Shown: one piece after another, positions 29,029 through 37,662 of the stretch
How positions within the stretch are numbered: position 1 is the first letter of the stretch
Layout of the letters: each line of letters starts with the position of its first letter
Assembly (NCBI GenBank): GCA_016177775.1
Contig: JACOUQ010000006.1
Span: forward strand, 1 to 64,000
Source: Geobacter sp.
GTDB taxonomy: Bacteria; Desulfobacterota; Desulfuromonadia; Geobacterales; Geobacteraceae
Length of the DNA: 64,000 nt
Reading direction: 5' to 3'
The notes under the pieces: model-generated
The model's database searches: none
What the model was told of the DNA's origin: nothing
What the model saw: the letters and a program-made list of their open reading frames with translations, nothing else
Position numbers and translations under genes: made by a program

Positions 29029-30713
29029 GGCTCCTCCTGAATATTGCCCCTGAGACGACGCTGCAGCAGGGCCTTTTCCATGGCCAGCCCAGCCTGGGAG
29101 AGGAATATCTCCAACGCCTCGGTATCACCTATGGGATCCTGTCCGGCAAGATTATCGCCGTACAGCACCGCAACCACCTTCCCTTCGCTGATAATCGGCC
29201 CGAGAAAAACCTCGGCCGGCTTTCCGCCACCCAGCTCCCGCAATATACGGGAATCGGCTTGCGAGTCACCAGGTATTACCTTTGCTGGCAGGCGGCTTTC
29301 AAGGACCTGCGTGAAGAGCGATGGTTCATGGCGTGAGACTTTCAGACGCCTCACATGGTCATTGGGATCGCCAGATTCATCCTGCATTCCGAACTGGCCG
29401 AGGCCGGCGATCTCCTCCTTTTTGACCATGAACACCACTGCTCGGTTCATGAATTCGGAGGCAAAGCGCAGGACCAGCAGGATAATACCGCCACCGAGGG
29501 AGGGATTGTTCAGCTCCTCCAGCATGCCGCGCAGGTGCGATATGCCGGTGCTCTGCACAACCATATCGGTCATCGGGCCGAGGTCCTCACCCATTTCCAG
29601 GCGGAGTTCATCGGCAATGTTGACGCCGGCGCTCCACTCCGGGGGCTTTTCACCGGCTTCAACCCTCTGCAGGGCCGCGAGCAGGGTCGGACGGAACTCC
29701 TCCTCGACGCTGCCGGAGTCTGCTTCCCCCCGGCGAGGCTTCATGATATGGGTATAGCCGTATCCAACAACTCTCCGTTCAGCATCGGCGCTGTGGTAAT
29801 CGGCCATGGCCAGCACAGGGAGGTCAGGGAAATTGTTGTGGACCAGCTCCAGGAGTTCCAGTCCGCCAAGGACACCGGTGCCGTCCATCTTCGGCATGAT
29901 CAGGTCTATAAGCAGCGTAGGACGCACCCCATCCCTGTACAGGGTGTCGATGCCGATCAGGGTCTCCTCGGCCTTCTCGAAGGGTGTGACCTGGTAACCA
30001 TCTCCCTCAAGAACCGCAGCAAGGGTTTCGCGCATGACCGGATCGTCGTCCACCATCACCAGGGGCCTTCCGGGCGGCGGAAGCGAATCTGCCGAAGTCT
30101 CGCAGGGCTCGGGGCCTCTCAGGAGATCGAAGGCGAAATCGACGTTTACCTCATCAGGTGCCCCTTCTTCCTCGACGATGTCGTCCTGCTCGCCGCGGTG
30201 CCGCTTCTCATCGGCAAGCCGCGACCCCTCCATGGCCAGGAACTGGGGATTGACCCCCTGTTGCAGCATGAACTGCAAGGGGTCAATTTTCGCGTCGTCG
30301 ATCGCCTCGACATCTTCATTCAGCTCGAAGTCGAAGGTCCCTTCAGCCCAAGCGAACAAGGAGTAGACAACGCCCTCTATCTGCTCGCGCACCACGTTCT
30401 CGATCGATTCGGGCGGAACATTGTAATGCCTGATCAGGATCAAGCCGAGCCGCTCGGTGAACTCCCCCTCATCCTGCCTTATCAACGCTTCGCGAAGAAG
30501 CGACAGGTCGATGACACCCTTGCGGATCAGCAGTTCACCCAGGTTTGCATTCAACGCGCTGGAACTGGCGCCGATCACCTGGCCCAAGCGGAAGACCACG
30601 CGCCCTTCACGCCCCCTGCTGTGGAGGGTAAGCACGCCCGACTTGCGGCTCAGGCTTACGATCTGCAGAATCTCACCAAGGCCGAGATCTTCCAGGTTTC
30701 CAACAAGACTCAT
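29025..30713 (-). CDS. PATAN (DUF4388), receiver and GAF-like multidomain regulator
   Basis: The 562-residue protein has an N-terminal DUF4388/PATAN domain (about 1-110; GEILQIVSLSRKSGVLTLHS). A receiver domain follows (about 215-340; LVMVDDDPVMRETL and phospho-acceptor LIDLIMPKMDG). The C-terminal part looks like a degenerate GAF domain (about 385-550). PATAN domains occur in signalling proteins of deltaproteobacteria and cyanobacteria, often with receivers. It is the first gene of the chemotaxis-like operon, with 78 bases of leader before der, so its upstream region should contain the operon promoter, which I could not place. Confidence 0.87.
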   Translation of the reverse strand: MSLVGNLEDLGLGEILQIVSLSRKSGVLTLHSRGREGRVVFRLGQVIGASSSALNANLGELLIRKGVIDLSLLREALIRQDEGEFTERLGLILIRHYNVPPESIENVVREQIEGVVYSLFAWAEGTFDFELNEDVEAIDDAKIDPLQFMLQQGVNPQFLAMEGSRLADEKRHRGEQDDIVEEEGAPDEVNVDFAFDLLRGPEPCETSADSLPPPGRPLVMVDDDPVMRETLAAVLEGDGYQVTPFEKAEETLIGIDTLYRDGVRPTLLIDLIMPKMDGTGVLGGLELLELVHNNFPDLPVLAMADYHSADAERRVVGYGYTHIMKPRRGEADSGSVEEEFRPTLLAALQRVEAGEKPPEWSAGVNIADELRLEMGEDLGPMTDMVVQSTGISHLRGMLEELNNPSLGGGIILLVLRFASEFMNRAVVFMVKKEEIAGLGQFGMQDESGDPNDHVRRLKVSRHEPSLFTQVLESRLPAKVIPGDSQADSRILRELGGGKPAEVFLGPIISEGKVVAVLYGDNLAGQDPIGDTEALEIFLSQAGLAMEKALLQRRLRGNIQEEP

Positions 30714-30791
30714 GGGGCAACTGCCTCAAAACGGCGAAATAAAAGGGTCAAATAAGCGTGGATATTACATTAATCCCGTGTTCTAGTAAAG

Positions 30792-32120
30792 TCATTTGCG
30801 CTTCCGGTCCGCGTTTTTGCCCTTCAACACCAGACGCAATGGCGTACCCATGAAGCCGAAGGCCTCCCGTAGCTTGTTCACGATGTACCGTTCATAGGAG
30901 AAATGTATCCCCTCAGGCCGGTTGCAGAAGATCATGAAGGTGGGAGGCTTGGCCGACACCTGCGTGGCATATAAGAGCTTGACCCGTCGACCCATGAATA
31001 TCGGCGGCTGGTGGGCCGCCGTGGCCTCGGTGAAGACCTGGTTCAATTGCGAGGTGGAAACCCGCTTGGCGTACTGCTCGAACACCTTTTCCACCTCCTC
31101 CATGACCCGGTGAATGCGCTGGCCGGTCAGGGCTGATATGAAAACGATCGGCGCGAAGGAAAGGAATTTGAAATTGGTCCTGATACGGTCGGTGAATTTT
31201 CCGACAGAAGAGGTGTCCTTTTCCAGGGCATCCCACTTATTGACGACGAAAATGCAGGCGCGTCCCGCCTCGAAGGCGTAGCCGGCGATCTTGGCATCCT
31301 GCTCGGTCACCCCTTCCTCGGCATCGACAACGACCAGGACGACATCTGCACGCTCGATGCTCCGCAGGGCATCCACCACGCTGTACTTCTCCAGCTTCTG
31401 ACTGACGCGCCCCTTGCGGCGGATTCCGGCGGTGTCGATCAGGAGGTACTGCTTCCTGTTACAGGTGAAATAGGTATCTACCGAATCCCTCGTAGTGCCG
31501 GGGGTCGGATTTGCCACTACCCGCTCGAAACCGAGCAACCGGTTGACGATGGAGGATTTCCCCACATTGGGACGACCGATTACGGCGATTTTCGTCACAT
31601 CCTCTGGCACATCGTCCTTCCCCTGCCGCGGGAAAGCCTTGACCACTTCCTCCATCAGATCGCCGATGCCGCGATTATGCTCGGCGGATATGGTGAAGAG
31701 GTTGGCAACGCCCAGGGCATAGAATTCGCCTGCCGCCTCCTCCAGCTTTTCGCCGTCCACCTTGTTTACCACGTAGAATACCGGCTTCCGCACCCGCCGC
31801 AGCATCTCCGCCACTTCGCTGTCAGCGGGTGTGAGCCCCTCCCGGCCATCCAGGAGAAAGAGGATGACGTCCGCCTCCTCCATGGCAAGCTGGGACTGCT
31901 CCCGCATCTGCTGCAGAAGGCGGTCTTCGGTCACAGGCTCGAATCCGCCAGTGTCTATCAGGGTGAACGGCACGTCGTACTTCTGCACTATGCCGTAATT
32001 ACGGTCCCTTGTAACCCCGGGCATGTCGTCCACTATGGCCTTTCTATGGCCGAGCAGACGATTGAAAAGGGTCGATTTCCCCACATTGGGACGTCCTACG
32101 ATTGCAACCAAAGGCATCAT
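30792..32120 (-). CDS. der: Double-GTPase ribosome assembly factor Der
   Basis: The 442-residue protein (EngA) has two GTPase domains in tandem. G1 motifs are [12 protein letters not shown] near residue 9 and [12 protein letters not shown] near 183. The matching DTGG/DTAG and NKVD/NKWD motifs follow, and a C-terminal KH-like domain ends in a basic tail. It acts in late 50S subunit assembly. The start overlaps the era stop by four bases (ATGA). It closes the rnc-radical SAM-era-der operon. Confidence 0.97.
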   Translation of the reverse strand: MMPLVAIVGRPNVGKSTLFNRLLGHRKAIVDDMPGVTRDRNYGIVQKYDVPFTLIDTGGFEPVTEDRLLQQMREQSQLAMEEADVILFLLDGREGLTPADSEVAEMLRRVRKPVFYVVNKVDGEKLEEAAGEFYALGVANLFTISAEHNRGIGDLMEEVVKAFPRQGKDDVPEDVTKIAVIGRPNVGKSSIVNRLLGFERVVANPTPGTTRDSVDTYFTCNRKQYLLIDTAGIRRKGRVSQKLEKYSVVDALRSIERADVVLVVVDAEEGVTEQDAKIAGYAFEAGRACIFVVNKWDALEKDTSSVGKFTDRIRTNFKFLSFAPIVFISALTGQRIHRVMEEVEKVFEQYAKRVSTSQLNQVFTEATAAHQPPIFMGRRVKLLYATQVSAKPPTFMIFCNRPEGIHFSYERYIVNKLREAFGFMGTPLRLVLKGKNADRKRK

Positions 32121-33013
32121 TTATATCCGAGCTCCTTAAGCATCATTTCGTTTTCACTCCAATCCCTGCGCACCCGGACGAACAGTTCCAGGAACACTTT
32201 GGTCTGGAGAAGGTCCTCGATCTCCCTGCGGGCCTGGGAGCCGATCTTTTTGAGCAATTCGCCCCGCCTGCCGATGACGATCCCCTTCTGTGAGTCACGC
32301 TCCACGGTAATCGTCGCGGCAATTGAGATGAGGCTTCCGTCCGGCCGCTCCTTGAAGCTGTCCACGGTGACCGCGACCGAATAGGGAATCTCGTCGCGGG
32401 TTAGGTGAAAAACCTTCTCCCGGATGATCTCGGCCACCACGAAGCGCTCCGGCACATCAGTCAGGATGTCGTCCGGAAAATACGCTGGCCCTTCGGGAAG
32501 GAGGCCGGCAACAGCTCCGGCAAGCTGCTCCACGCCGTATCCGGTCATGGCGGAAAGAGCCACGGTTCCGCGAAACGGATACCGCCCGGCGTACGCATCG
32601 AGCGTTGCCTGAGCGACAGCCTGCTCTGCGCGGTCGATCTTGTTGACCACCAGAATCACCGGGGTACGCACCTTTTCCAGAGCCTGGAGAATCATCTCCT
32701 CCTGCTTGCCGACCGAGGCGCCGGCCTCCACCAGGAAAAGAATGACATCCACCTCCTTGACCGCGGAGAGCGCCTGCTCCACCATGAACCTGTTCAGCCT
32801 GGACCGGGGGTCATGGATGCCGGGGGTATCGATGAAGACGATCTGCCCGCCGGGGAAGTTGTGAATCCCCTTGATGCGATTGCGCGTGGTCTGCGGCTTG
32901 TCGGAGGTTATGACTATCTTCTCGCCGAGGATGCTGTTCAAAAGGGTCGACTTCCCCACGTTGGGGCGGCCAATTATGGAGACGAATCCCGAACGGAATT
33001 CCTTTTCAGTCAC
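32117..33013 (-). CDS. era: GTPase Era
   Basis: Era binds 16S rRNA and helps 30S maturation. The 298-residue protein has the GTPase domain ([23 protein letters not shown]) and a C-terminal KH domain ([19 protein letters not shown]). Length is normal for the family. It overlaps the preceding radical SAM gene and the following der gene by four bases each, so the group is translationally coupled. Confidence 0.97.
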   Translation of the reverse strand: MTEKEFRSGFVSIIGRPNVGKSTLLNSILGEKIVITSDKPQTTRNRIKGIHNFPGGQIVFIDTPGIHDPRSRLNRFMVEQALSAVKEVDVILFLVEAGASVGKQEEMILQALEKVRTPVILVVNKIDRAEQAVAQATLDAYAGRYPFRGTVALSAMTGYGVEQLAGAVAGLLPEGPAYFPDDILTDVPERFVVAEIIREKVFHLTRDEIPYSVAVTVDSFKERPDGSLISIAATITVERDSQKGIVIGRRGELLKKIGSQARREIEDLLQTKVFLELFVRVRRDWSENEMMLKELGYK

Positions 33014-34086
33014 GATATGTTCACCTCTTGTTTGTTGACGTTCACAAAGCTGTTGATGTCGGCCACCCGGACCTCGCCATTTGCCTCTACAGCCAGTTCA
33101 TGGGGCGAAAGTGCAGCGTCTCCCATGACTGAGCCGACCCGCACCCCGCGCTCGTTATGCAGCCGCCGGACATTGTCGCGTTTATGACCGGTCACGTCCG
33201 AAATCCGTGAAGGGGCACAGCGAATAGAGATATCCGAGCCGGGAGAAATATCTTTCGTTTCCATATTCAGGAAATCGTACCAGAGCGCTGACTCCACCAG
33301 CTGGCGGAAGGCCGGGTGGTATGGCCCGGCGATCACGGCACCGTCCATGTTAAGGTCATCGGTCGGTTGCAGACCGATACGGATTACCGGTACCCCGGCC
33401 GCCATTGTCTCGCGCAACATAGCCTTGCAGATTGTCACCGCATGCTCCAGATCGAGGGGAGCGTAATCGCCTGACCGGTACAACTCCTCCAGCCTGGTCC
33501 CCTTTAGAACCACCGCGGGATAAATCCGCAAAAACGCAGGCCTGAGAGACAACACTTCCAGCAATGATTGAATACTGGTTTCCGGGGAGTCGCCGGGTAG
33601 CCCCGGCATGAGCTGCGCCCCAACCGCGATGCCGGCCGCTTGCAGGCAACAAAAGGCCTTCCTTACATCCTCGGCACCATGCCCCCGCTCCGCCCGCTCA
33701 AGGACCGCATCGTCCATCGACTGGATACCCAGTTCGACCGTCCTCACGCCGCGTTCAAGCAGAAATGCCGCAATTGAATCGTCAATGGCGTCGGGGCGCG
33801 TGGAGACCCGGATGGAACTGACCTCCCCGCTTCGCATCAGTGGCTGCAACGGCTCAAGAAGCCGCTGCTGATCTTCGCGGGGCAGCGCGGTAAAGCTCCC
33901 ACCATAAAAGGCGACTTCCGCACTCTCCGTACCGGCGGAAGCCCGGTATGCTGCAATCCTCGCCACAATCTCCGTCGCCGAAGGGAGCGCCTCCGCCCCT
34001 CCCGCAATCCGGGCCTGGTCGCAGAAAATGCAGCGATGCGGGCAACCCTGGTGGGTGATGAAAAATGGAACGATGAGCCGCTTCAT
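33010..34086 (-). CDS. Radical SAM protein, Elp3-like
   Basis: The 358-residue protein has the radical SAM motif CPHRCIFC (C-x3-C-x2-C) near residue 15, [12 protein letters not shown] further on, and [13 protein letters not shown], all typical of the Elp3/HemN-like branch. No acetyltransferase domain of true Elp3 is present. It is conserved between rnc and era in related genomes as I recall. The substrate is unknown; the context suggests RNA or translation. It starts 4 bases after the rnc stop codon. Confidence 0.85.
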   Translation of the reverse strand: MKRLIVPFFITHQGCPHRCIFCDQARIAGGAEALPSATEIVARIAAYRASAGTESAEVAFYGGSFTALPREDQQRLLEPLQPLMRSGEVSSIRVSTRPDAIDDSIAAFLLERGVRTVELGIQSMDDAVLERAERGHGAEDVRKAFCCLQAAGIAVGAQLMPGLPGDSPETSIQSLLEVLSLRPAFLRIYPAVVLKGTRLEELYRSGDYAPLDLEHAVTICKAMLRETMAAGVPVIRIGLQPTDDLNMDGAVIAGPYHPAFRQLVESALWYDFLNMETKDISPGSDISIRCAPSRISDVTGHKRDNVRRLHNERGVRVGSVMGDAALSPHELAVEANGEVRVADINSFVNVNKQEVNIS

Positions 34087-34090
34087 CCCA

Positions 34091-34807
34091 TTACGCCCCG
34101 TCAGACTCCTTCAGTTGCTCCAGAGCGGCCCTGGCTGCGGCCTGCTCGGCCTCCTTGCGGCTGCGGCCGCACCCTTCGGCAAGGAGTCTGTCCTCTACAA
34201 ATGCCTGCACACAGAAGGTCCGCAGATGGTCCGGCCCGCTCGTCTCCTTCAGCGCATAACGCGGTGTTACTCCCCACCGCGACTGGGCACTCTCCTGGAA
34301 AAGGGTCTTGAAATCGGTCCCCTTTTGCGGCAATGCCGGATCATCGATCAGGGGGGACATCTGGGCGTCGATCAGCTTCGCCGCCGCCTCCATGCCGCCG
34401 TCGAGAAATGTCGCCCCAACCAGAGCCTCGTAAGCGTCAGCAAGAATCGACCGCTTTTCACGTCCCCCGCTTCGCTCCTCCCCCTTTCCCAGCAGGAGGT
34501 GGTCACCCAGATCGAGATCCCTGGCTAGGGCGGCCAGTGCTTCCTCGTCCACCAAGGCGGCCCGCATGCGGGACAGGTCACCCTCCCGGCTCGTTGGAAA
34601 GCGCTCCAGAAGCCTGAGAGTGACCTGAAGGTCGATCACGGCGTCGCCGAGAAATTCCAGGCGGTTGTAATCCTTCAGCGACAAGTCCCCGGTTTCGTTG
34701 AGATACGAACGGTGTGTCAGCGCCTCCCGCAACAGCCCCGTATCCCCGAAACGATAGCCGATGCGTTGCTGAAGATCATCCAGTTTTGAGGCAACAGCGG
34801 ACTCCAC
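34091..34807 (-). CDS. rnc: Ribonuclease III
   Basis: RNase III cuts double-stranded RNA, including rRNA precursors. From the GTG at 34807 the protein is 238 residues: the catalytic domain with the signature NRLEFLGDAVI near residue 45, and a C-terminal dsRNA-binding domain (about 165-238) with GRSRKEAEQAAA. GGGAG precedes the GTG. The frame stays open 56 codons further, but that part crosses a hairpin and the promoters between rnc and tmk and has no RNase III-like sequence. It is first in the operon with the radical SAM gene, era and der. Confidence 0.94.
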   Translation of the reverse strand: MESAVASKLDDLQQRIGYRFGDTGLLREALTHRSYLNETGDLSLKDYNRLEFLGDAVIDLQVTLRLLERFPTSREGDLSRMRAALVDEEALAALARDLDLGDHLLLGKGEERSGGREKRSILADAYEALVGATFLDGGMEAAAKLIDAQMSPLIDDPALPQKGTDFKTLFQESAQSRWGVTPRYALKETSGPDHLRTFCVQAFVEDRLLAEGCGRSRKEAEQAAARAALEQLKESDGA

Positions 34808-34832
34808 GGCAAATCTCCCGCAAAATTGTGCA

Positions 34833-34860
34833 TAAAAAACAAGGGCGACTCCGGTCGCCC
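34833..34860 (-). terminator. Terminator-like hairpin in the rnc leader
   Basis: A 7-bp G+C-rich stem (GGGCGAC and its complement, 4-base loop) at 34843-34860 is followed on the minus strand by TTGTTTTTTATG. It lies between the candidate rnc promoter and the rnc start, beginning about 10 bases after the predicted transcription start. It could be an attenuator, an RNase III substrate or a terminator for upstream minus transcripts. Confidence 0.6.
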
Positions 34861-34876
34861 TGAACCTAATCGACTC

Positions 34877-34905
34877 AGTATATCCAAATGGCCTGTTTTT
34901 TACAA
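34877..34905 (-). promoter_or_regulatory. Candidate sigma-70 promoter of rnc
   Basis: On the minus strand TTGTAA (34905-34900) and TATACT (34882-34877) are 17 bases apart. Transcription should begin near 34870 and run through the leader hairpin into rnc, about 65 bases before its start codon. Confidence 0.6.
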
Positions 34906-34934
34906 TAAATATGGCACTTACAAGGGAATTTGTC

Positions 34935-34963
34935 TTGATTAATTGCACCTCCTTTCCTATAAT
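34935..34963 (+). promoter_or_regulatory. Sigma-70 promoter of the tmk operon
   Basis: TTGATT at 34935-34940 and a consensus TATAAT at 34958-34963 are 17 bases apart. The tmk ATG is 33 bases downstream of the -10 box. Confidence 0.8.
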
Positions 34964-34995
34964 CAATAGGTTCAAGACCTTATGGGGAATCCGGC

Positions 34996-35640
34996 ATGCA
35001 GAGGTTCATAACATTCGAGGGAATCGAGGGGTGCGGCAAGAGCACCCAGTTGCGCCTCCTGTCTGACCGCCTGGAACACCAGGGGTTTTCGGTGGTCACC
35101 ACCCGTGAGCCTGGAGGGAGCCCGATAGCGGACCAGATCCGCGCCATCCTGCTCGATGCCGGCAACCGCGCCATGACCCCCATGGCTGAACTTCTCTTAT
35201 ACGCCGCCGCGCGGGCCCAGCATGTGGAAGAGGTTATCGCTCCGGCGCTCGCGGTGGGAAAGATCGTCCTCTGCGACCGTTTCACCGACGCCACCGTAGC
35301 ATACCAGGGGTTCGGCCGGGGGCTGGACATGGCGACCATTCTGGAGCTGAACCGGCTTGCGTCCCGCTCCATCAGGCCCGACATCTCCGTTCTTCTCGAC
35401 TGTCCGGTTGAAACCGGGCTGTCAAGGGCGAAAGCCCGCATCGAGAATGCCGCCGGTGCCCGCGAGGAGCGCTTCGAACTGGAAGAGATGGCGTTCCACG
35501 AAAAAGTCCGGAGAGGTTACCTGGAACTGGCCAGCCGCGAACCAGAACGCTTCATCGTCGTCAGCGGCAGCCGCGGAGTGGATGAAACCGCAGCCGAAAT
35601 CTTCGACCTCGTCGCACCGCGCCTTGCGGGGCCACGCTGA
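34996..35640 (+). CDS. tmk: Thymidylate kinase
   Basis: Tmk phosphorylates dTMP to dTDP. The 214-residue protein has the P-loop FEGIEGCGKST near residue 7, the DRF motif in LCDRFTDATVAYQG (about 95) and a lid region rich in Arg and Glu (about 140-160). Length is standard. It opens a plus-strand operon with holB, the ricT-like gene and metG; its stop codon overlaps the holB ATG by one base. Confidence 0.96.
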   Translation: MQRFITFEGIEGCGKSTQLRLLSDRLEHQGFSVVTTREPGGSPIADQIRAILLDAGNRAMTPMAELLLYAAARAQHVEEVIAPALAVGKIVLCDRFTDATVAYQGFGRGLDMATILELNRLASRSIRPDISVLLDCPVETGLSRAKARIENAAGAREERFELEEMAFHEKVRRGYLELASREPERFIVVSGSRGVDETAAEIFDLVAPRLAGPR

Positions 35641-36602
35641 TGTCGTTCTCCGGGGTTGTCGGCCAGGACAGTGCCGTGACCGTGCTCGAAAGATCCCTGG
35701 CGGCCCATAGGGTTGCCCATGCCTACCTCTTTACCGGCATTGAGGGGTGCGGCAAACGCACGACAGCTTTAGCCTTCATCGAGGCGATCTTCTGCGGCAG
35801 GGCCGAGGGGTGCGGCAGCTGCCCTTCGTGCAGGAAAATGGCATCGGGCCAGCATCCGGACCTGCATCTCGTGGAGCCGGACGGGGCGTTCATAAAGATC
35901 GACCAGATCCGGGAACTCCAGCGGCAACTGGCCCTCCGCCCCTACGAAGCACCGCGCAAGGGATGCATTATCGAGGCGGCCGACCGCCTCCACCCGGCAG
36001 CGGCAAATGCCCTGCTGAAAACACTGGAAGAGCCGCCGGGCAATGCGGTGTTGATCCTTCTTTCCCCCAATCCGGCCGGGGTTCTGCCGACAATTATCTC
36101 CCGCTGCCAGCAGCTCCGCTTTGCATCCCTGCCGCAGGAAACCGTGGAACGACTTGTCCTGGCTGGGGGCGTCGAGCAGGAAGCAGCGCGCGTGGCTGCT
36201 TCCCTCTCCGAAGGAAGCATGGCAAAGGCACTGGAAATCGTTAATGGAGCGGCCCTCGAAGAGCGGGCACGCTTCATTGAGACGGTATGCTCTCTTTCGG
36301 TCAATGACGCCGGACGGATATTCGCATTCTCCGAGGCCTTCGACAAGCAGAAGGACAAGGCCGCCGGAATGCTCGACATGCTGCAGAGCTTCCTTCGTGA
36401 CGTGCTGCTCCGCCTCGGGGGGAGCCCAGAGATCGTGAACTGCGACCTCGCCCCGCTGGTGGAACAGGTTGCAGGCCACAACTCCCTGGATGAGGTCATG
36501 GGGAAGATCGGCACGGTTACCACCATGCAGCAGGCGCTTCAGCGCAACGTCAACCCGAGGCTTGCCATGGAGACCCTGGTCATGCGCCTCGCGAACACCT
36601 GA
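35640..36602 (+). CDS. holB: DNA polymerase III subunit delta prime
   Basis: The 320-residue protein is the stator (delta prime) of the clamp loader. It has an AAA+ fold with GIEGCGKRTTALAF near residue 32, a zinc-binding cluster of cysteines in CGRAEGCGSCPSCRK (about 50-65), and LLKTLEEPPGNAVL with the following IISRCQQLRF sensor/SRC motif. It is next to tmk, a frequent arrangement. The other clamp-loader subunit gene, holA, is also in this window. Confidence 0.94.
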   Translation: MSFSGVVGQDSAVTVLERSLAAHRVAHAYLFTGIEGCGKRTTALAFIEAIFCGRAEGCGSCPSCRKMASGQHPDLHLVEPDGAFIKIDQIRELQRQLALRPYEAPRKGCIIEAADRLHPAAANALLKTLEEPPGNAVLILLSPNPAGVLPTIISRCQQLRFASLPQETVERLVLAGGVEQEAARVAASLSEGSMAKALEIVNGAALEERARFIETVCSLSVNDAGRIFAFSEAFDKQKDKAAGMLDMLQSFLRDVLLRLGGSPEIVNCDLAPLVEQVAGHNSLDEVMGKIGTVTTMQQALQRNVNPRLAMETLVMRLANT

Positions 36603-36633
36603 CTATCACATTCAACCAAAAGGAAATGATAAA

Positions 36634-37662
36634 TTGGCCAGAATCGTAAAAATACAATTTCAAACCGCCGGCAAGCTCTATGATTTCAATGCCGGCAGCC
36701 TGGAACTCCACCCCGGAGACAAGGTAATCGTGGAAACCGAACGGGGCAGGAGCATGGGAACCATCATAACCGGGCCCGAAGACCAGCAACCCGCAGGAGA
36801 GCAGCAGGAGTTGAAAGGGGTTCTCCGCAAGGCCACGGAGGAGGATTCCGTGATCGCCGCCAGAAACGCCATCAAGGAGAAGGAGTCCTTCGACTTCTGC
36901 CTGTCGCGCGTCAAGGAACGCGGAATGGACATGAAGCTCGTCACTGTCGAATACCTCTTTGACGGGAGCAAGGCGATCTTCTATTTCACCGCCGACGGCC
37001 GCGTCGACTTCCGCGAGCTGGTGAAGGACCTGGCGCACCAGTTCCACACCCGCATCGAAATGCGCCAGATCGGAGTTCGGGACGAATCCAAGATGGTGGG
37101 AGGAATCGGCATCTGCGGCCGCGAGCTCTGCTGCTGCACCTTCCTGCGCGAATTCCAGCCGGTCTCCGTGAAAATGGCCAAGGAACAAAGCCTTGCCCTC
37201 AACCCTACCAAGATATCGGGCCAGTGCGGCAGGCTCCTCTGCTGCCTGGAATACGAATACGACACTTACTGCAACCTGAAGAAGGGACTCCCCAAGTGCG
37301 GCAAGCGCCTCCACTGCGGCTCCGTCGAGGGCGAGGTGGTCAAGGTGGACATCCTGGACGGTTCCGTGATCGTAAAGACCGACGACAACCAGGAAGTGGT
37401 TCTGAAGGGCGCCGACATCCGGCCGGAAAATATCGTGGACAAACCGAAGAAAACCGGCAAGGAGCAGAAGGAAGCCACCGAGCAGAGACAGAGACCGAAC
37501 AGGGAACCAAGAGACAAGGTGGCAGGCGAGACAAAAGAATCCAGGGAAACTGCGAAGCCTGGGGAAGCCGGGAAAGAGCCCAGGAGCGACGAAGATCGCA
37601 GGCATCGCCGCGACCGCCGCAAAAAGGGACCCAGAGGACCGGAGAAAAAGGAGACCCCATGA
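36634..37662 (+). CDS. ricT: PSP1-domain protein, RicT (YaaT)-like
   Basis: The 342-residue protein has the PSP1 C-terminal domain with the signature cysteines: CGRELCCCTF near residue 165, and CGRLLCCLEYEYDTYC and KCGKRLHCG near 200-230. In Bacillus, RicT works with RicA and RicF to bind iron-sulfur clusters and help RNase Y mature mRNAs; no ricA or ricF is seen here. The last 75 residues are a Lys/Glu/Arg-rich, probably disordered tail. The start is a TTG at 36634 with AAAGGAAA upstream; earlier in-frame codons lie in holB. The stop overlaps the metG ATG (ATGA). Confidence 0.85.
   Translation: MARIVKIQFQTAGKLYDFNAGSLELHPGDKVIVETERGRSMGTIITGPEDQQPAGEQQELKGVLRKATEEDSVIAARNAIKEKESFDFCLSRVKERGMDMKLVTVEYLFDGSKAIFYFTADGRVDFRELVKDLAHQFHTRIEMRQIGVRDESKMVGGIGICGRELCCCTFLREFQPVSVKMAKEQSLALNPTKISGQCGRLLCCLEYEYDTYCNLKKGLPKCGKRLHCGSVEGEVVKVDILDGSVIVKTDDNQEVVLKGADIRPENIVDKPKKTGKEQKEATEQRQRPNREPRDKVAGETKESRETAKPGEAGKEPRSDEDRRHRRDRRKKGPRGPEKKETP

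Noticed and set aside
29355-30755. A 466-codon plus-strand open frame
   Set aside because: It is antisense to the PATAN-receiver gene and has no recognisable domain.
34808-34975. 56-codon N-terminal extension of rnc
   Set aside because: It crosses the leader hairpin and the promoters of rnc and tmk and has no RNase III similarity.
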